DNA of 64,000 bases from Acidilobaceae archaeon (lineage in GTDB: Archaea > Thermoproteota > Thermoprotei_A > Sulfolobales > Acidilobaceae). Numbering within the stretch: the first letter of the stretch is position 1; each line of letters starts with the position of its first letter. The notes under the pieces were generated by a model, which was not told the origin of the DNA, searched no databases, and saw nothing but the letters and a program-made list of their open reading frames with translations. Positions 8,396 through 17,296 of the stretch are shown piece after piece. The DNA lies in assembly GCA_027014125.1 (NCBI GenBank), contig JALWEI010000026.1, positions 1 to 64,000 of the forward strand. Direction: 5' to 3'. A program made the translations under genes and the position numbers.

Positions 8396-10003
8396 CTAGG
8401 AAACCTCCACCAGCCCCAACCGCTCGTACTCCTCTAAAACCCTAACCAGCACATCACCACGAATACGCTCTACCCCATAAACGGCGGCCAGCTTCGAGTG
8501 CAGCGCGCCAACAGTGATACCACCACGGGCATGGAAGAACAGCTCCCTAGCATAGGCATTCCACTCTCCATCAATAAGCCTGGCAAGCCTAGCAGCATCC
8601 TCGCCCCCCATCCCGGGTAGAACGTAGTCGGCCAGGAACGGGACCAGGCCCCTAACCACACGGGAGTCATCAACAGGCCTCCACGACGAGCCACCGCCGC
8701 CGAGGAAGAGCTCCCTGGCAAGGCCAGCAGAGGCCTCATCACCCCTGGAAAGGTGCCTGGAGACAATCATCCAAGGCCGGGGATCCGGGGCACTGGGCCT
8801 CGCCCCCACTCCGGTGGCTAGAGCAATGGCGGCTCCGAGAACGGCAGACTCCCTAAGCCTATCCGGGTCAATCCTATACGCGTCATCCCAGTCGCTATGA
8901 TAATACGGGTCAGGCCACTGGTTAACCATAACCGCCGGGACACCGTGGCCAAGCATGACGTCATGGTCGCTACCCCCACTATAGAGGGCAACCTCCACCC
9001 CAGCCAGGTACGAGGCCTCAAGCGACGCCCTAGCAAGCCCCTCCCCCATACCAGTAGGGGGGAGATAGACCCTAACCGGGCCCAGCCCCGGCTCCTGGCG
9101 CCCCCCAACCATGTCAAGGTTAACCATGGAACTGGTCACGCCCGCAAGCCAGTTCCCAAACACAGCGGCGCTACCGGTATACTCCGGGAACAGGGCCAGC
9201 CTAAGCGTGAACCCGGGGTCCAGCTCGGCCAGCGCCCTGAAAGCGGCTATAGCAGCGGCTACCCCGCTGGCGTTGTCATTAGCACCGGGCTCGGGGTGGC
9301 AGTAGTGGGCCGAGAGTAGGGGACCCTCGCCCCTCCTATCCCCTATCCACGCTACTATAACTGGGAACCTGGGCTCCACCCCGGTGTCTGCATCGATATA
9401 CACCTCCACAGTGGAGCCCTCTATCCCCTCAGCCATGCTCCGGGGTATGGAGACTGCGGGGAGCCAGTGATCCTCCCCCTCGGGAAGGAAGAGGCCTATG
9501 TAGGGCACCGCCGCCGGGGGCAGGTCCTCCCGGTAGAATAGGACCCCGGAGGCCCCGGCCTCCTCGGCTAGCCTATAGGCTACTCGGTAGTGCGACTTTA
9601 CCACGAGTACCTTGCCCTCGGCGTCCCTATACTCCTCGGGGTCTAGCGGGTCCCTTACTAGGCGGGCCTCGCCCCGGCTCCACCCGTCTGTTGGTGGCGT
9701 GTGGGGCGCGGCCAATGTTGGGTGGCTCCTTGATGTTAGCTCTCTCCCTCCTATCCTGACCCTGGCCTCCTCTAGGTGCCATCCCCGGGGTGTGGGCATC
9801 CATCCTGGCACTCCCTTGGCGGAGTAGCTTATTAGCTCGACCTCGGCGTTGTCTGGGAGCGTCTCTAGGAGGGTGGCTTCTAGGTCCTCGGCTGCCTCCA
9901 CTATGCCCCGGGTTGCCTGGATCCTGTTATGCATGGTTAGCCTCTTGAGGATCCTGTAGGCCTCCAGCCTGGGTATTCTCCGCCTCAGCTCCTCTACCTT
10001 CAC
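8396..10003 (-). CDS. M28-family zinc metallopeptidase with PA-like insert
   Basis: 535 residues. A peptidase core with HYCHPEPGANDNASGVAA (zinc His and bridging Asp), PEYTGSA (catalytic Glu region), NLDMVGG and SDHDVMLGHGVPAVMV...YYHSDWDD indicates an M28/DUF4910-like aminopeptidase. Residues about 130-190 look like a PA insert (VLVVKSHYRVAYRLAEEAGASGVLFY). The C-terminal 130 residues are probably a winged-helix-like tail. There is no signal peptide, so it is probably cytosolic. The gene ends before the leuA promoter and starts 20 bases after the HTH-RDD gene, so the two could be co-transcribed. Confidence 0.8.
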   Translation of the reverse strand: MKVEELRRRIPRLEAYRILKRLTMHNRIQATRGIVEAAEDLEATLLETLPDNAEVELISYSAKGVPGWMPTPRGWHLEEARVRIGGRELTSRSHPTLAAPHTPPTDGWSRGEARLVRDPLDPEEYRDAEGKVLVVKSHYRVAYRLAEEAGASGVLFYREDLPPAAVPYIGLFLPEGEDHWLPAVSIPRSMAEGIEGSTVEVYIDADTGVEPRFPVIVAWIGDRRGEGPLLSAHYCHPEPGANDNASGVAAAIAAFRALAELDPGFTLRLALFPEYTGSAAVFGNWLAGVTSSMVNLDMVGGRQEPGLGPVRVYLPPTGMGEGLARASLEASYLAGVEVALYSGGSDHDVMLGHGVPAVMVNQWPDPYYHSDWDDAYRIDPDRLRESAVLGAAIALATGVGARPSAPDPRPWMIVSRHLSRGDEASAGLARELFLGGGGSSWRPVDDSRVVRGLVPFLADYVLPGMGGEDAARLARLIDGEWNAYARELFFHARGGITVGALHSKLAAVYGVERIRGDVLVRVLEEYERLGLVEVS

Positions 10004-10023
10004 AGCCCAGCGCCTATAGGGCT

Positions 10024-10842
10024 CTAGCCCCCGGGGCGGGCTATAATGTTAGGGTTTAGCCGGGCCCTCCTGCCGTCTCCGCCTCTCGCCCCTGGGGCTC
10101 TTCTGGGCCTCTCGTCGACTACTATTGCCTGCACTAGGTAGTCGGTTAGCCTGATGTATCCCTGCCTCCTGTAGAGTGCTAGGCCTAGGGCCAGGTCTAC
10201 TGGTAGGAGGAAGATCTTCCCAGCGTTCCTTATCCCTGCCTCGACTAGTGTTAGCTTGGAGCCGTCTCTCCTCACCACCCTGAGGTGGAGTAGGTGCTTG
10301 CCTAGGGTCTGGCCGTTGTATGCCTCTAGTAGTGTTAGGAATATGAATGCGGCGAAAAACACGTTGGAGTAGCCTATTATGCTCCTGTCTATGAGGCTAG
10401 CTAGGCTTCCTGTGAGTCTTGAGGGGTCTAGGCTGGCTATGCCCGCGGCTAGGCCTCCCAGGCTCTCGATCATGTGGGGGTCTAGTATCGCCCCGGTGGA
10501 TATGAAGAAGACGAGCACGTCTATTATGAAGGCTAGGATCCTCCTATGTAGGGGCGCCTGCCCGGCCTGGGACTCCTCCTCGCCCCCGGCTAGGGACTGT
10601 ACTATCCTGTACACCTCCCTGCCTCTCCAGGTTAGCCTGTACCCGCTCCTCCCCTTCTCCACCAGCCCCGACATTCTCTTGAGGTGGTGGTTCAGGAGGC
10701 TCTCGCTTACTCCTACTAGTGATGCGAGCTCGCTGTAGGGGACCTCCACCCTCTCGTATAGGACCTGGGCTATCCTAAGCCTGACCTTGTTGCACATAAT
10801 GTTGCATATGTCCTGGTTCTCGCTGGCGTCGCTCCTCGCCAT
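10024..10842 (-). CDS. HTH (ArsR-like) - RDD membrane fusion protein, putative regulator
   Basis: 272 residues. Residues 10-85 form a winged helix (RLRIAQVLYERVEVPYSELASLVGVSESLLNHHLKRMSGLVEK, then RLTWRGREVYRIV). Residues about 98-240 form an RDD domain with three membrane helices (HRRILAFIIDVLVFF; YNGQTLGKHLLHLRVVRRDG; NAGKIFLLPVDLALG). A membrane-tethered transcription factor is the simplest reading. Two N-terminal cysteines (CNIMC) could bind metal or sense redox. It is divergent from the cytochrome bd operon across a region with palindromes, so it may regulate that operon. Confidence 0.75.
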   Translation of the reverse strand: MARSDASENQDICNIMCNKVRLRIAQVLYERVEVPYSELASLVGVSESLLNHHLKRMSGLVEKGRSGYRLTWRGREVYRIVQSLAGGEEESQAGQAPLHRRILAFIIDVLVFFISTGAILDPHMIESLGGLAAGIASLDPSRLTGSLASLIDRSIIGYSNVFFAAFIFLTLLEAYNGQTLGKHLLHLRVVRRDGSKLTLVEAGIRNAGKIFLLPVDLALGLALYRRQGYIRLTDYLVQAIVVDERPRRAPGARGGDGRRARLNPNIIARPGG

Positions 10843-10973
10843 TCCCCATCTTACCCTATATACAGTCCTCTTGGCCCCCCGGGAATCTTCTATTGTAATA
10901 TATACTCTACAGGTCCCCTGGTTATTCTATTAATTTATTTTTCGCTGTTAAAGATTACCTGTTAGCTACTCAA

Positions 10974-11066
10974 TTTACGTTAAACGCCGGATCCCTGCCT
11001 CAATCCTGTTTGAATACGAACCCAGTTTACGTTAACATGTGCATTTTTATATATTAACATTGTTAA
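10974..11066 (+). promoter_or_regulatory. Operator-rich promoter of the cytochrome bd operon
   Basis: Two direct copies of TTTACGTTAA lie at 10974-10983 and 11026-11035. A TATA-like TTTTATATATT lies at 11045-11055, and a perfect dyad TTAACA-T-TGTTAA at 11054-11066 overlaps the expected start region. The GTTAA half-site recurs four times within 100 bases. A transcription factor bound here would control the oxidase genes and possibly the divergent HTH-RDD gene. Confidence 0.55.
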
Positions 11067-11087
11067 ATTAGAGGGTGGTGTAGGGCC

Positions 11088-12734
11088 ATGGAGCTGGGAG
11101 AAATGATAAGCATGCTCATAGACCAGTGGAAGAGCTACCCCAGGCCCGCGGAGAGGCTAATATCAGCCATAGGCATAGACGTCCACTGGACCATACTCCA
11201 ATACGTCATGGGACTCCCATTCATGGCATTCATAGCACAGATCATATACCTCAAGACTAGGGACAGGTTCTGGCTCGACCTAGCCAAGACACTGGTAAAG
11301 GGATTCGTAATAGTATTCGCAGTAGGAGCAGCTACGGGGACAACAGCCGAGTTCGGCCTCATACTACTATGGCCAAAGTTCCTCGAAGTGGGAGGCAAAT
11401 TCATATTCTTCCCCTTCTACGCCGAGATATACGCATTCATGATGGAAGTCATATTCGTATACTTCCTCTACTACGGGTGGAGCAGGGTAGGAGACAAGGC
11501 AAGGCTACTACTCACAGCCCTAGTATTCATAGGAGCATGGTACAGCGGAGCCATGATAATGGCAGTCAACAGCTACATGGTAACCCCCACAGGGCTGGAA
11601 CCAGCATACGACCCAGATACCGGGGCCATGCTCTACAACCAAGGCTACCCCAAGCTCGAGCTAGCCATACCAGCCAACATAACAGCAGCCCTAGACGCCG
11701 GGTGGCTTGCGGAGAACCACGTAGATATAGTCGGGGCTGGCGACGGATACACGGTAGCCAAGGTACCAGCAAAGATAGTATACAGGCTCTTCTGGGAGGC
11801 CAGCCACAACTACACGCTAAGCCAGAGCATACTATGGCAAGGCGTAAAGGAGGAGTACAGGGAGAGCCTAGCCCAGGTCCCAGTAGGGGATGTGGTGGAC
11901 TGGATCCTATACCAGACAACCAGCGTATACGACCCCCTACTATACCCCCTCAAGAGCCCATCCTGGCCCGCCAGCGTAGTCCACGTCACAGGGGCCGCAC
12001 TAGCAGTCAGCGGCTACACAGTGCTAGGAGCATACGCCCTAAGGCTACTAACAGGCACAGGCAACAGGGAGAAGGCCCTCAAAGCCCTACGCTTCGCAGC
12101 CCTCTACACACTGGCAGTAATGCTGGTACAAGGCTTCATATCAGGCCACGAGATCGGCGTGGAGGTAGCCCACTACAACCCGGAGAAGTTCGCCGCCATG
12201 GAGGGAACCAGCAGGCAGATAATAAGCATAACAAGGGACCTAACAGGAGGCCTAGGCGAGAAGCTGGCAGCATTCCTAGCCTACGGTAGCCCGGACAAGC
12301 CGCTACCAAACTACGACTCGATACCAAGAGACTGGTGCAGCTTCCCAGGCGCGCCAATAGCAGACTGTAGACCACCACTACTAATCCACTACGCCTACTA
12401 CACCAAAATAAGCCTGGCAATGGCACTCGGGGCATACACCCTAGCCCTAGCAGCACTACTGGCAAGAGGCCGAATCCCAGGCAAGGGCATGCTCGCCGCC
12501 GCAGCTCTGAGCCCCCTAGTGGCACATACAGTCAGCTTCCTAGGCTGGCTTGTCAGGGAGGCAGGCCGGAAGCCCTTCACAGTCTACGGGGTCTTCACCC
12601 CGGCTGAGGCTGGAAACCCGGCCGGGCCCAACATGCTGCAACTGGCCCTCGTGGGGGCCTACCTGGTGGCTATGCTACTCATCCTAGCGTGGGCCTCATA
12701 CAGGTTCCTCTGGAAGGCAGGGGGTGAGGGTTGA
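11088..12734 (+). CDS. cydA: Cytochrome bd-type oxidase subunit I (CydA)
   Basis: A 548-residue integral membrane protein, the quinol-oxidising, haem-binding subunit of a bd-type terminal oxidase. His33 in GIDVHWTILQY matches the N-terminal haem-ligand histidine. Glu113 and Glu120 (FYAEIYAFMMEVIF) match the conserved acidic pair, and WLVREAGRKPFTVYG matches the GRQPW region. ISGHEIGVEVAHYNPEKFAAMEG is the conserved segment before the haem b methionine. Large extracellular loops contain many Asn/Tyr residues and a Cys pair (WCSFPG...DCRPP). The stop overlaps the start of the second subunit gene (TGATG). Confidence 0.88.
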   Translation: MELGEMISMLIDQWKSYPRPAERLISAIGIDVHWTILQYVMGLPFMAFIAQIIYLKTRDRFWLDLAKTLVKGFVIVFAVGAATGTTAEFGLILLWPKFLEVGGKFIFFPFYAEIYAFMMEVIFVYFLYYGWSRVGDKARLLLTALVFIGAWYSGAMIMAVNSYMVTPTGLEPAYDPDTGAMLYNQGYPKLELAIPANITAALDAGWLAENHVDIVGAGDGYTVAKVPAKIVYRLFWEASHNYTLSQSILWQGVKEEYRESLAQVPVGDVVDWILYQTTSVYDPLLYPLKSPSWPASVVHVTGAALAVSGYTVLGAYALRLLTGTGNREKALKALRFAALYTLAVMLVQGFISGHEIGVEVAHYNPEKFAAMEGTSRQIISITRDLTGGLGEKLAAFLAYGSPDKPLPNYDSIPRDWCSFPGAPIADCRPPLLIHYAYYTKISLAMALGAYTLALAALLARGRIPGKGMLAAAALSPLVAHTVSFLGWLVREAGRKPFTVYGVFTPAEAGNPAGPNMLQLALVGAYLVAMLLILAWASYRFLWKAGGEG

Positions 12735-13867
12735 TGGAGCCCGGGGTCTTCTGGCTAACAGTATCATTCGGCCTCCACATTGTACTGGTGAACCTGGGGG
12801 TTGGGATCAGCATAGTGGCGCCCCTGCTAAGGATCATGGCGCTGAGGAGGGGAGACGAGAGGCTAGACAGGGAGGCGTACACCCTTACAAGGTTCTATGC
12901 AGCCACATATGCCCTCGGGGGTGTATTCGGCACCGCATTCACAGTATACCTGTTCAGCTACTACCCCAGCTTCACAAGCCTCCTAGGCAGGATAGCCCTA
13001 TACAACTACGCCCTAGCCATAATGGCGCTGGTAGCACACTTCCTAAGCCTCACCCTATTCTACTACGGCTGGAGCAGGCTACCGCCTAGGATCCACACAG
13101 CCTCAGGCATAGCCCTAGCAGCATCAGCCCTACTCATTGTGCTAGGATTCAGGAGCGTCTTCGCCCAGCTCTCAAGCCCAGTCGGCGTAGATCTGGCTAC
13201 GGCGACAGTCACGAACCCGCTGGAGGCGCTACTAGGCAACCCGCTCCTACCGCCTCTCTACCTCAAGAGTATAGCAGCCGCCATAACGGCAACACTAGTA
13301 GCGGTGGCAGGGTGGCACGCCCTCAGGGGCGAGGAGGGCCTCGCGAGGCTCTACCTCAAGCCAGCCCTGGCAGGCCTAGTAGTGGTGCTCCTAGCCGGGG
13401 CGTGGTATGGCCTAGAGCTCAGGAGGGTGGAGTACAAGTTCAACAACATATTCGGAGGCCTAGGACTCGGGGGCGAGCCAAGCCTAGACTTATCCTGGCT
13501 ACTACTCCTCAAGATACTTCTCTGGGGCATCCAGCTTGCAGGAGTCACAGTGGCGCTGCACAAGGGTGTAGCTAGGGCCAGGAGACTCCTGGCTATCGCA
13601 GCCCTCTCAGCACTAGTGGCAATACCAGCTGGGGAGTACCTGAACGCCTACAGCCAGTACCCCTACTTCATACCACCCAGCGAGGCTGGGGTGGGGGACG
13701 AGAGGCTAGCCAGGATCCTCAACCTCCTCTCTCCCAACATAAACACTAGGAGCGAGCTCCTACAGCTAATCACAGTAACATCAACCACGATACTACTAGC
13801 GGCGGCCGCACTGTACTTAGCGGTAACGCGCGCAGGGCTAGAAGCCAAGAACAGGCCGGGCCACTAG
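12734..13867 (+). CDS. Cytochrome bd-type oxidase second subunit, CydA'-like
   Basis: About 377 residues with nine or so membrane helices. Its first helix (FWLTVSFGLHIVLVNLGVGISIVAPLLRIMALRRGD) resembles CydA rather than CydB: it keeps the histidine spacing and the LRIMALRRGD-like loop. FLSLTLFYYGWSRL matches the CydA helix 3 end. A second subunit derived from CydA is known from archaeal CydAA' oxygen reductases, so CydA' is my preferred reading; a divergent CydB remains possible. The ATG at 12734 follows GGGGTGAGGG and overlaps the cydA stop codon. Confidence 0.7.
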   Translation: MEPGVFWLTVSFGLHIVLVNLGVGISIVAPLLRIMALRRGDERLDREAYTLTRFYAATYALGGVFGTAFTVYLFSYYPSFTSLLGRIALYNYALAIMALVAHFLSLTLFYYGWSRLPPRIHTASGIALAASALLIVLGFRSVFAQLSSPVGVDLATATVTNPLEALLGNPLLPPLYLKSIAAAITATLVAVAGWHALRGEEGLARLYLKPALAGLVVVLLAGAWYGLELRRVEYKFNNIFGGLGLGGEPSLDLSWLLLLKILLWGIQLAGVTVALHKGVARARRLLAIAALSALVAIPAGEYLNAYSQYPYFIPPSEAGVGDERLARILNLLSPNINTRSELLQLITVTSTTILLAAAALYLAVTRAGLEAKNRPGH

Positions 13868-13882
13868 CCCGCCGTGGCGTGT

Positions 13883-14170
13883 CTACGAGATAGACGCCAG
13901 GAGGGCGGCAGCCTCCCTAAGCATTATGGCCTCCCTTCTACACCCCCGGGCCCAAGCCTCCTCCGCCACCCTCCTGGCCATGGAGGATATCAGGGCGATT
14001 ACAGTGGACTGCATATAATCCTCCCTAAGCACCCTAGGGTCGACGGAGTCGTCGAGGAGGCTTAGGAGCGTAGATAGCTTGTTGCACTCATCCTCGATGC
14101 AACGGCTTGTGCATGCCTCAGCCAATAGCCTCGAGGCGTGGCTAGCTAGCGGGCCCAAGACCCAGGCCAC
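13883..14170 (-). CDS. Small helical protein of unknown function
   Basis: 95 residues, predicted all-helical, with three cysteines in the first half (CTSRCIEDEC) that could bind metal or form a disulfide. I recognise no family. It ends 16 bases from the end of the convergent oxidase operon. The GTG start at 14170 follows a run of G but has no clear ribosome site. Codon use matches the neighbours, so it is probably real but unconfirmed. Confidence 0.45.
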   Translation of the reverse strand: MAWVLGPLASHASRLLAEACTSRCIEDECNKLSTLLSLLDDSVDPRVLREDYMQSTVIALISSMARRVAEEAWARGCRREAIMLREAAALLASIS

Positions 14171-14218
14171 CCCCAGGGGTGTACCTGTGGATCCTTACCG
14201 GGGGTCCTAGCAGGATCC

Positions 14219-15397
14219 TCACGATTTGGATGCTATATCCTTGATTAGCTTTACTGCATCCTCCGTCGTCGGTGCGTGGTAGATCTCGGTCTCAACCCCT
14301 ATACCGGGGTCTTTTAGCGAGTGCCCTGTAGCCACTAGGACTATGGTCGCATCCTCTGGCAGCTTCTGGCGGAGCTTCGTGAGCCCCGCGTACGGGGCGG
14401 CTGACGCTGGCTCTACTCCTATCCCCTCCCTCCTAGCCAGCGTCTTCTGGGCCTCTAGTATATCCTGGTCGCTTACTGCTATGAATGTGCCCCCGCTCTC
14501 CCTGACAGCCTCTAGGGCCCTCTGCCAGTTTATTGGTCTCCCTATCCTTATTGCGGTAGCGATGGTCTCGGGCTTGTCGAACCAGGCGGGCTCGTTGAGG
14601 CCCCTCTCGGCCATCGTTGCCAGGGGGCTGGCTCCCCGGGCTTGCACCCCTATCATCACTGGTAGCCTGCTGGTTACCCCGGCTCTGTATAGGTCTTTGA
14701 AGCCCTTCCATATGGCTGATATGTTGCCAGCGTTGCCCACGGGTACTATGACGTAGTCTGGCGCGTCGCCCAGCTCACCCGCAACCTCGTAGGCCAGGGT
14801 CTTCTGCCCTTCTAGCCTCCACTGGTTGAAGCTGTTGACAGGGTAGACTAGGCCCTTCTCCTCCTCTATATAGCTCATGACCGCCTTCAAAGCCTCGTCG
14901 AAGCTACCCTCCACCTCAACTATCTTGGCGCCGTGTAGCATAGCCTGGAAGAGCTTACCCTTGGCGACGCGGCCCCTGGGCAGCACTATTATGCTCCTCA
15001 GCCCAGCCCTGGCGGCATATGCAGCAGCACTGGCACTGGTGTTCCCGGTGCTGGCCGCGAGCACGGCCCTAGCCCCGGCGTCCAGCGCTATGCTCACCGC
15101 TACCGCCATGCCCCTATCCTTGAAGCTCCCAGTAGGGTTAGCCCCCTCGAACTTAAGGTAGACCCTCTCATGCCGGGTGGATGACAGCCTTATGAGGGGG
15201 GTTCCACCCTCCCCCAGGCTGATCCTCCTCCTTACCCTGGGTAGGGCTTTGTGGTACCTCCACACGCCCTGGCCCTGGGAGGGGGTCGGGTCTACCTTGT
15301 CGTGCACCACGTCTAGGAGGCCCCCGCAGCGGGGGCACCGGAATAGCCAGGGGTCTGGCTCGTACTCTGCCTTGCAGGATATGCATCGGAGCCTCAC
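14219..15397 (-). CDS. thrC: Threonine synthase
   Basis: A 392-residue PLP enzyme converting O-phosphohomoserine to threonine. An N-terminal zinc ribbon uses Cys5, Cys8, Cys21 and Cys24. LGEGGTPLIRL and the PLP lysine Lys93 (GANPTGSFKDRGM) follow, then ASTGNTSASAAAYAARAGL, the PVGNAGNISAIWKGF phosphate-binding block and VEPASAAPYAGL. Homoserine dehydrogenase, two steps upstream in the pathway, is at 44.7 kb. A short minus-strand gene lies downstream. Confidence 0.93.
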   Translation of the reverse strand: MRLRCISCKAEYEPDPWLFRCPRCGGLLDVVHDKVDPTPSQGQGVWRYHKALPRVRRRISLGEGGTPLIRLSSTRHERVYLKFEGANPTGSFKDRGMAVAVSIALDAGARAVLAASTGNTSASAAAYAARAGLRSIIVLPRGRVAKGKLFQAMLHGAKIVEVEGSFDEALKAVMSYIEEEKGLVYPVNSFNQWRLEGQKTLAYEVAGELGDAPDYVIVPVGNAGNISAIWKGFKDLYRAGVTSRLPVMIGVQARGASPLATMAERGLNEPAWFDKPETIATAIRIGRPINWQRALEAVRESGGTFIAVSDQDILEAQKTLARREGIGVEPASAAPYAGLTKLRQKLPEDATIVLVATGHSLKDPGIGVETEIYHAPTTEDAVKLIKDIASKS

Positions 15398-15482
15398 ATG
15401 ATCAGCCCCAGGCCTGCGGCCCTCCCCTCTATCGGGTGGTGTATCGTCCTGGGGCGGGGTTTTAAGGGTGGTGGGGCGGGTG

Positions 15483-16124
15483 TCACAGGGCCCCGTCTAG
15501 GCCTGCCTTGGCTAGCGCCTCCTTTACTATGCTAGGGCTCACAGTGTCGCAGGCATAGGCCCACGCCTCCACGTGGCCCTCAACGTCCACGAGCCCCCTG
15601 GGATGGGGCGCCCTTATCCTAGCTACGCCTGACCAGTGGTTCCATGAGCATTTCCCCGGCTTCACCGGCGGAGAGGGCCTGTACACTATCCAGGCCGGCC
15701 CTGCACGGCTCTCCCCCAATATCCTCGTGTATCTTACCTTCACCACGTGTACCTTGCGGGGCGTGTAGTGGAGGGTGTAGACTGTGCCTGTCCTCCACCA
15801 GGCTGCCTCTAGCCTGAGGCCCAGCGGGGCCATAACTACGGTGGGCCCTGTCCTCTCCACTACTTCCAGGGCCTCTAGAAGCGTCTGGGATGAGGTCTTT
15901 AGTATAGAGTAGACTAGTACTAGGTCCGTTGGTATTAGTAGCAGTACTATGAGGAGGCCCAGGAGTGCGCCCTTCTCCCCGGTCTTGATGTACGCTGCTA
16001 GGAGCGCGAGGGCTATAACAGCGTTTACCAGCATGTTGAGCACTGTAATGCGCCTTGGCATGGATAATATACTGCTCCTAGCCCTGTCCATGGCGATCCA
16101 GCCATCGTATTTTACCCCCTCCAT
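15483..16124 (-). CDS. Membrane protein of unknown function
   Basis: 213 residues. Two membrane helices near residues 28-50 and 52-76 form a hairpin, followed by a soluble domain of about 130 residues rich in beta structure, with a Cys pair (KCSWNHW; YACDT). No family recognised. The start at 16124 is only 30 bases from the divergent mtnA start, so the promoters overlap. An alternative start is the ATG 33 bases downstream. Confidence 0.55.
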   Translation of the reverse strand: MEGVKYDGWIAMDRARSSILSMPRRITVLNMLVNAVIALALLAAYIKTGEKGALLGLLIVLLLIPTDLVLVYSILKTSSQTLLEALEVVERTGPTVVMAPLGLRLEAAWWRTGTVYTLHYTPRKVHVVKVRYTRILGESRAGPAWIVYRPSPPVKPGKCSWNHWSGVARIRAPHPRGLVDVEGHVEAWAYACDTVSPSIVKEALAKAGLDGAL

Positions 16125-16153
16125 GTAGTATTAATCGTACCGTGTGAGCACCC

Positions 16154-17254
16154 TTGGCAGGCATAGAGAGCCTACTCAGGGAACTAGAGGGTCTAGAGGA
16201 GTACCTCAAGGTCAAGCCTCTCTACTTCGACCTGGACACCGGGGAGTTCGTGTGGCTGGACACAAGGCTCCTCCCATTCGAGGAGGTCTACAGGAGGACT
16301 AGGGACTATAGGAGGGTTGCAGAGGCGATAAGAGAGATGGAGATCCGGGGGGCCCCGGCTATAGGGGTCTCAGCTGCATTCGCCATGGCACTGGCCGCCA
16401 GGGAGTCTAGGGCTAGGAGCGTTGAAGACCTGGTCAGGGACCTTGAGGAGGCACGGAGCCTTCTAGCCTCCACTAGGCCCACCGCATTCAACCTCTTCTG
16501 GGCCCTAGACCGGGTGATGGAGAGGATCCAGTCCACAGCGTCTACAGGTGACCCCGGGCTTGTCAGGGAGGCGGTGCTGGAGGAGGCGTTCAGGATCTAT
16601 GTTGAGGATGTCAGGGGCAATGTGGAGATGGGTAGGATAGGCTCAAAGCTCATAGAGGATGGGGACACGGTCCTGACCCACTGCAACACCGGGGCACTCG
16701 CCACGGCAGGCTTCGGCACCGCCCTCGGTGTCATAAGGTATGCATGGTACGAGGGGAAGAGTATTAAGGTAATCACGACGGAGACCAGGCCGGTGCTACA
16801 GGGGGCCAGGCTGAACGTTTGGGAGCTGAAGAAGGAGGGGATCCCATTCAAGCTGATCGTCGACGGGGCGGTCGGCCTGGTATTCAGGAGGGGCATGGCG
16901 GACAAGGCGATCGTCGGGGCCGACAGGATAATACTGACAGGGCACACGGCCAACAAGATCGGCACCTACCAGGTAGCCCTAGCGGCTTGGCATAACGGGA
17001 AGCCATTCTACGTCGCCGCCCCAACGAGTACTATCCAGCCGGTGGAGGACCCCGGGAGCATAGTCATCGAGGAGAGGAGCCCCGACGAGGTTAGGAAGGT
17101 CATGGGCAAATACCCCATAACACTAGGCGACGTTGACGTCTACAACCCCAGCTTCGACGTAACGCCGCCCGAGCTGGTGACGGCGTTCATAACAGAGAGG
17201 GGGATCGTCGAGAAGCCCTTCAAGGAGAACCTTGCACGGCTACTTCAGGGTTAA
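16154..17254 (+). CDS. mtnA: S-methyl-5-thioribose-1-phosphate isomerase
   Basis: 366 residues of the aIF2B/MtnA isomerase family. MEIRGAPAIGVSAAFAMALA, LTHCNTGALATAGFGTALGVIRYA (catalytic Cys), TETRPVLQGARLNVWEL and VGADRI...GHTANKIGTYQVALAAWHNGKPFYVAAP are the MtnA signatures. It converts methylthioribose-1-phosphate to the ribulose form in methionine salvage. The TTG at 16154 follows GTGAG. The related ribose-1,5-bisphosphate isomerases are less similar in the GARLNVWEL block. SAM synthetase, the source of this metabolite, follows three genes on. Confidence 0.9.
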   Translation: MAGIESLLRELEGLEEYLKVKPLYFDLDTGEFVWLDTRLLPFEEVYRRTRDYRRVAEAIREMEIRGAPAIGVSAAFAMALAARESRARSVEDLVRDLEEARSLLASTRPTAFNLFWALDRVMERIQSTASTGDPGLVREAVLEEAFRIYVEDVRGNVEMGRIGSKLIEDGDTVLTHCNTGALATAGFGTALGVIRYAWYEGKSIKVITTETRPVLQGARLNVWELKKEGIPFKLIVDGAVGLVFRRGMADKAIVGADRIILTGHTANKIGTYQVALAAWHNGKPFYVAAPTSTIQPVEDPGSIVIEERSPDEVRKVMGKYPITLGDVDVYNPSFDVTPPELVTAFITERGIVEKPFKENLARLLQG

Positions 17255-17296
17255 AAGCCCCCCTCCAGCCTAGGCTATAGGTCGGGTGTAAGTATA

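Noticed and set aside
11369-12289. Long open frame of 306 codons inside cydA on the same strand
   Set aside because: It is rich in His/Arg/Pro/Gln, lacks hydrophobic periodicity and overlaps a clear oxidase gene in another frame; it is a by-product of codon bias.
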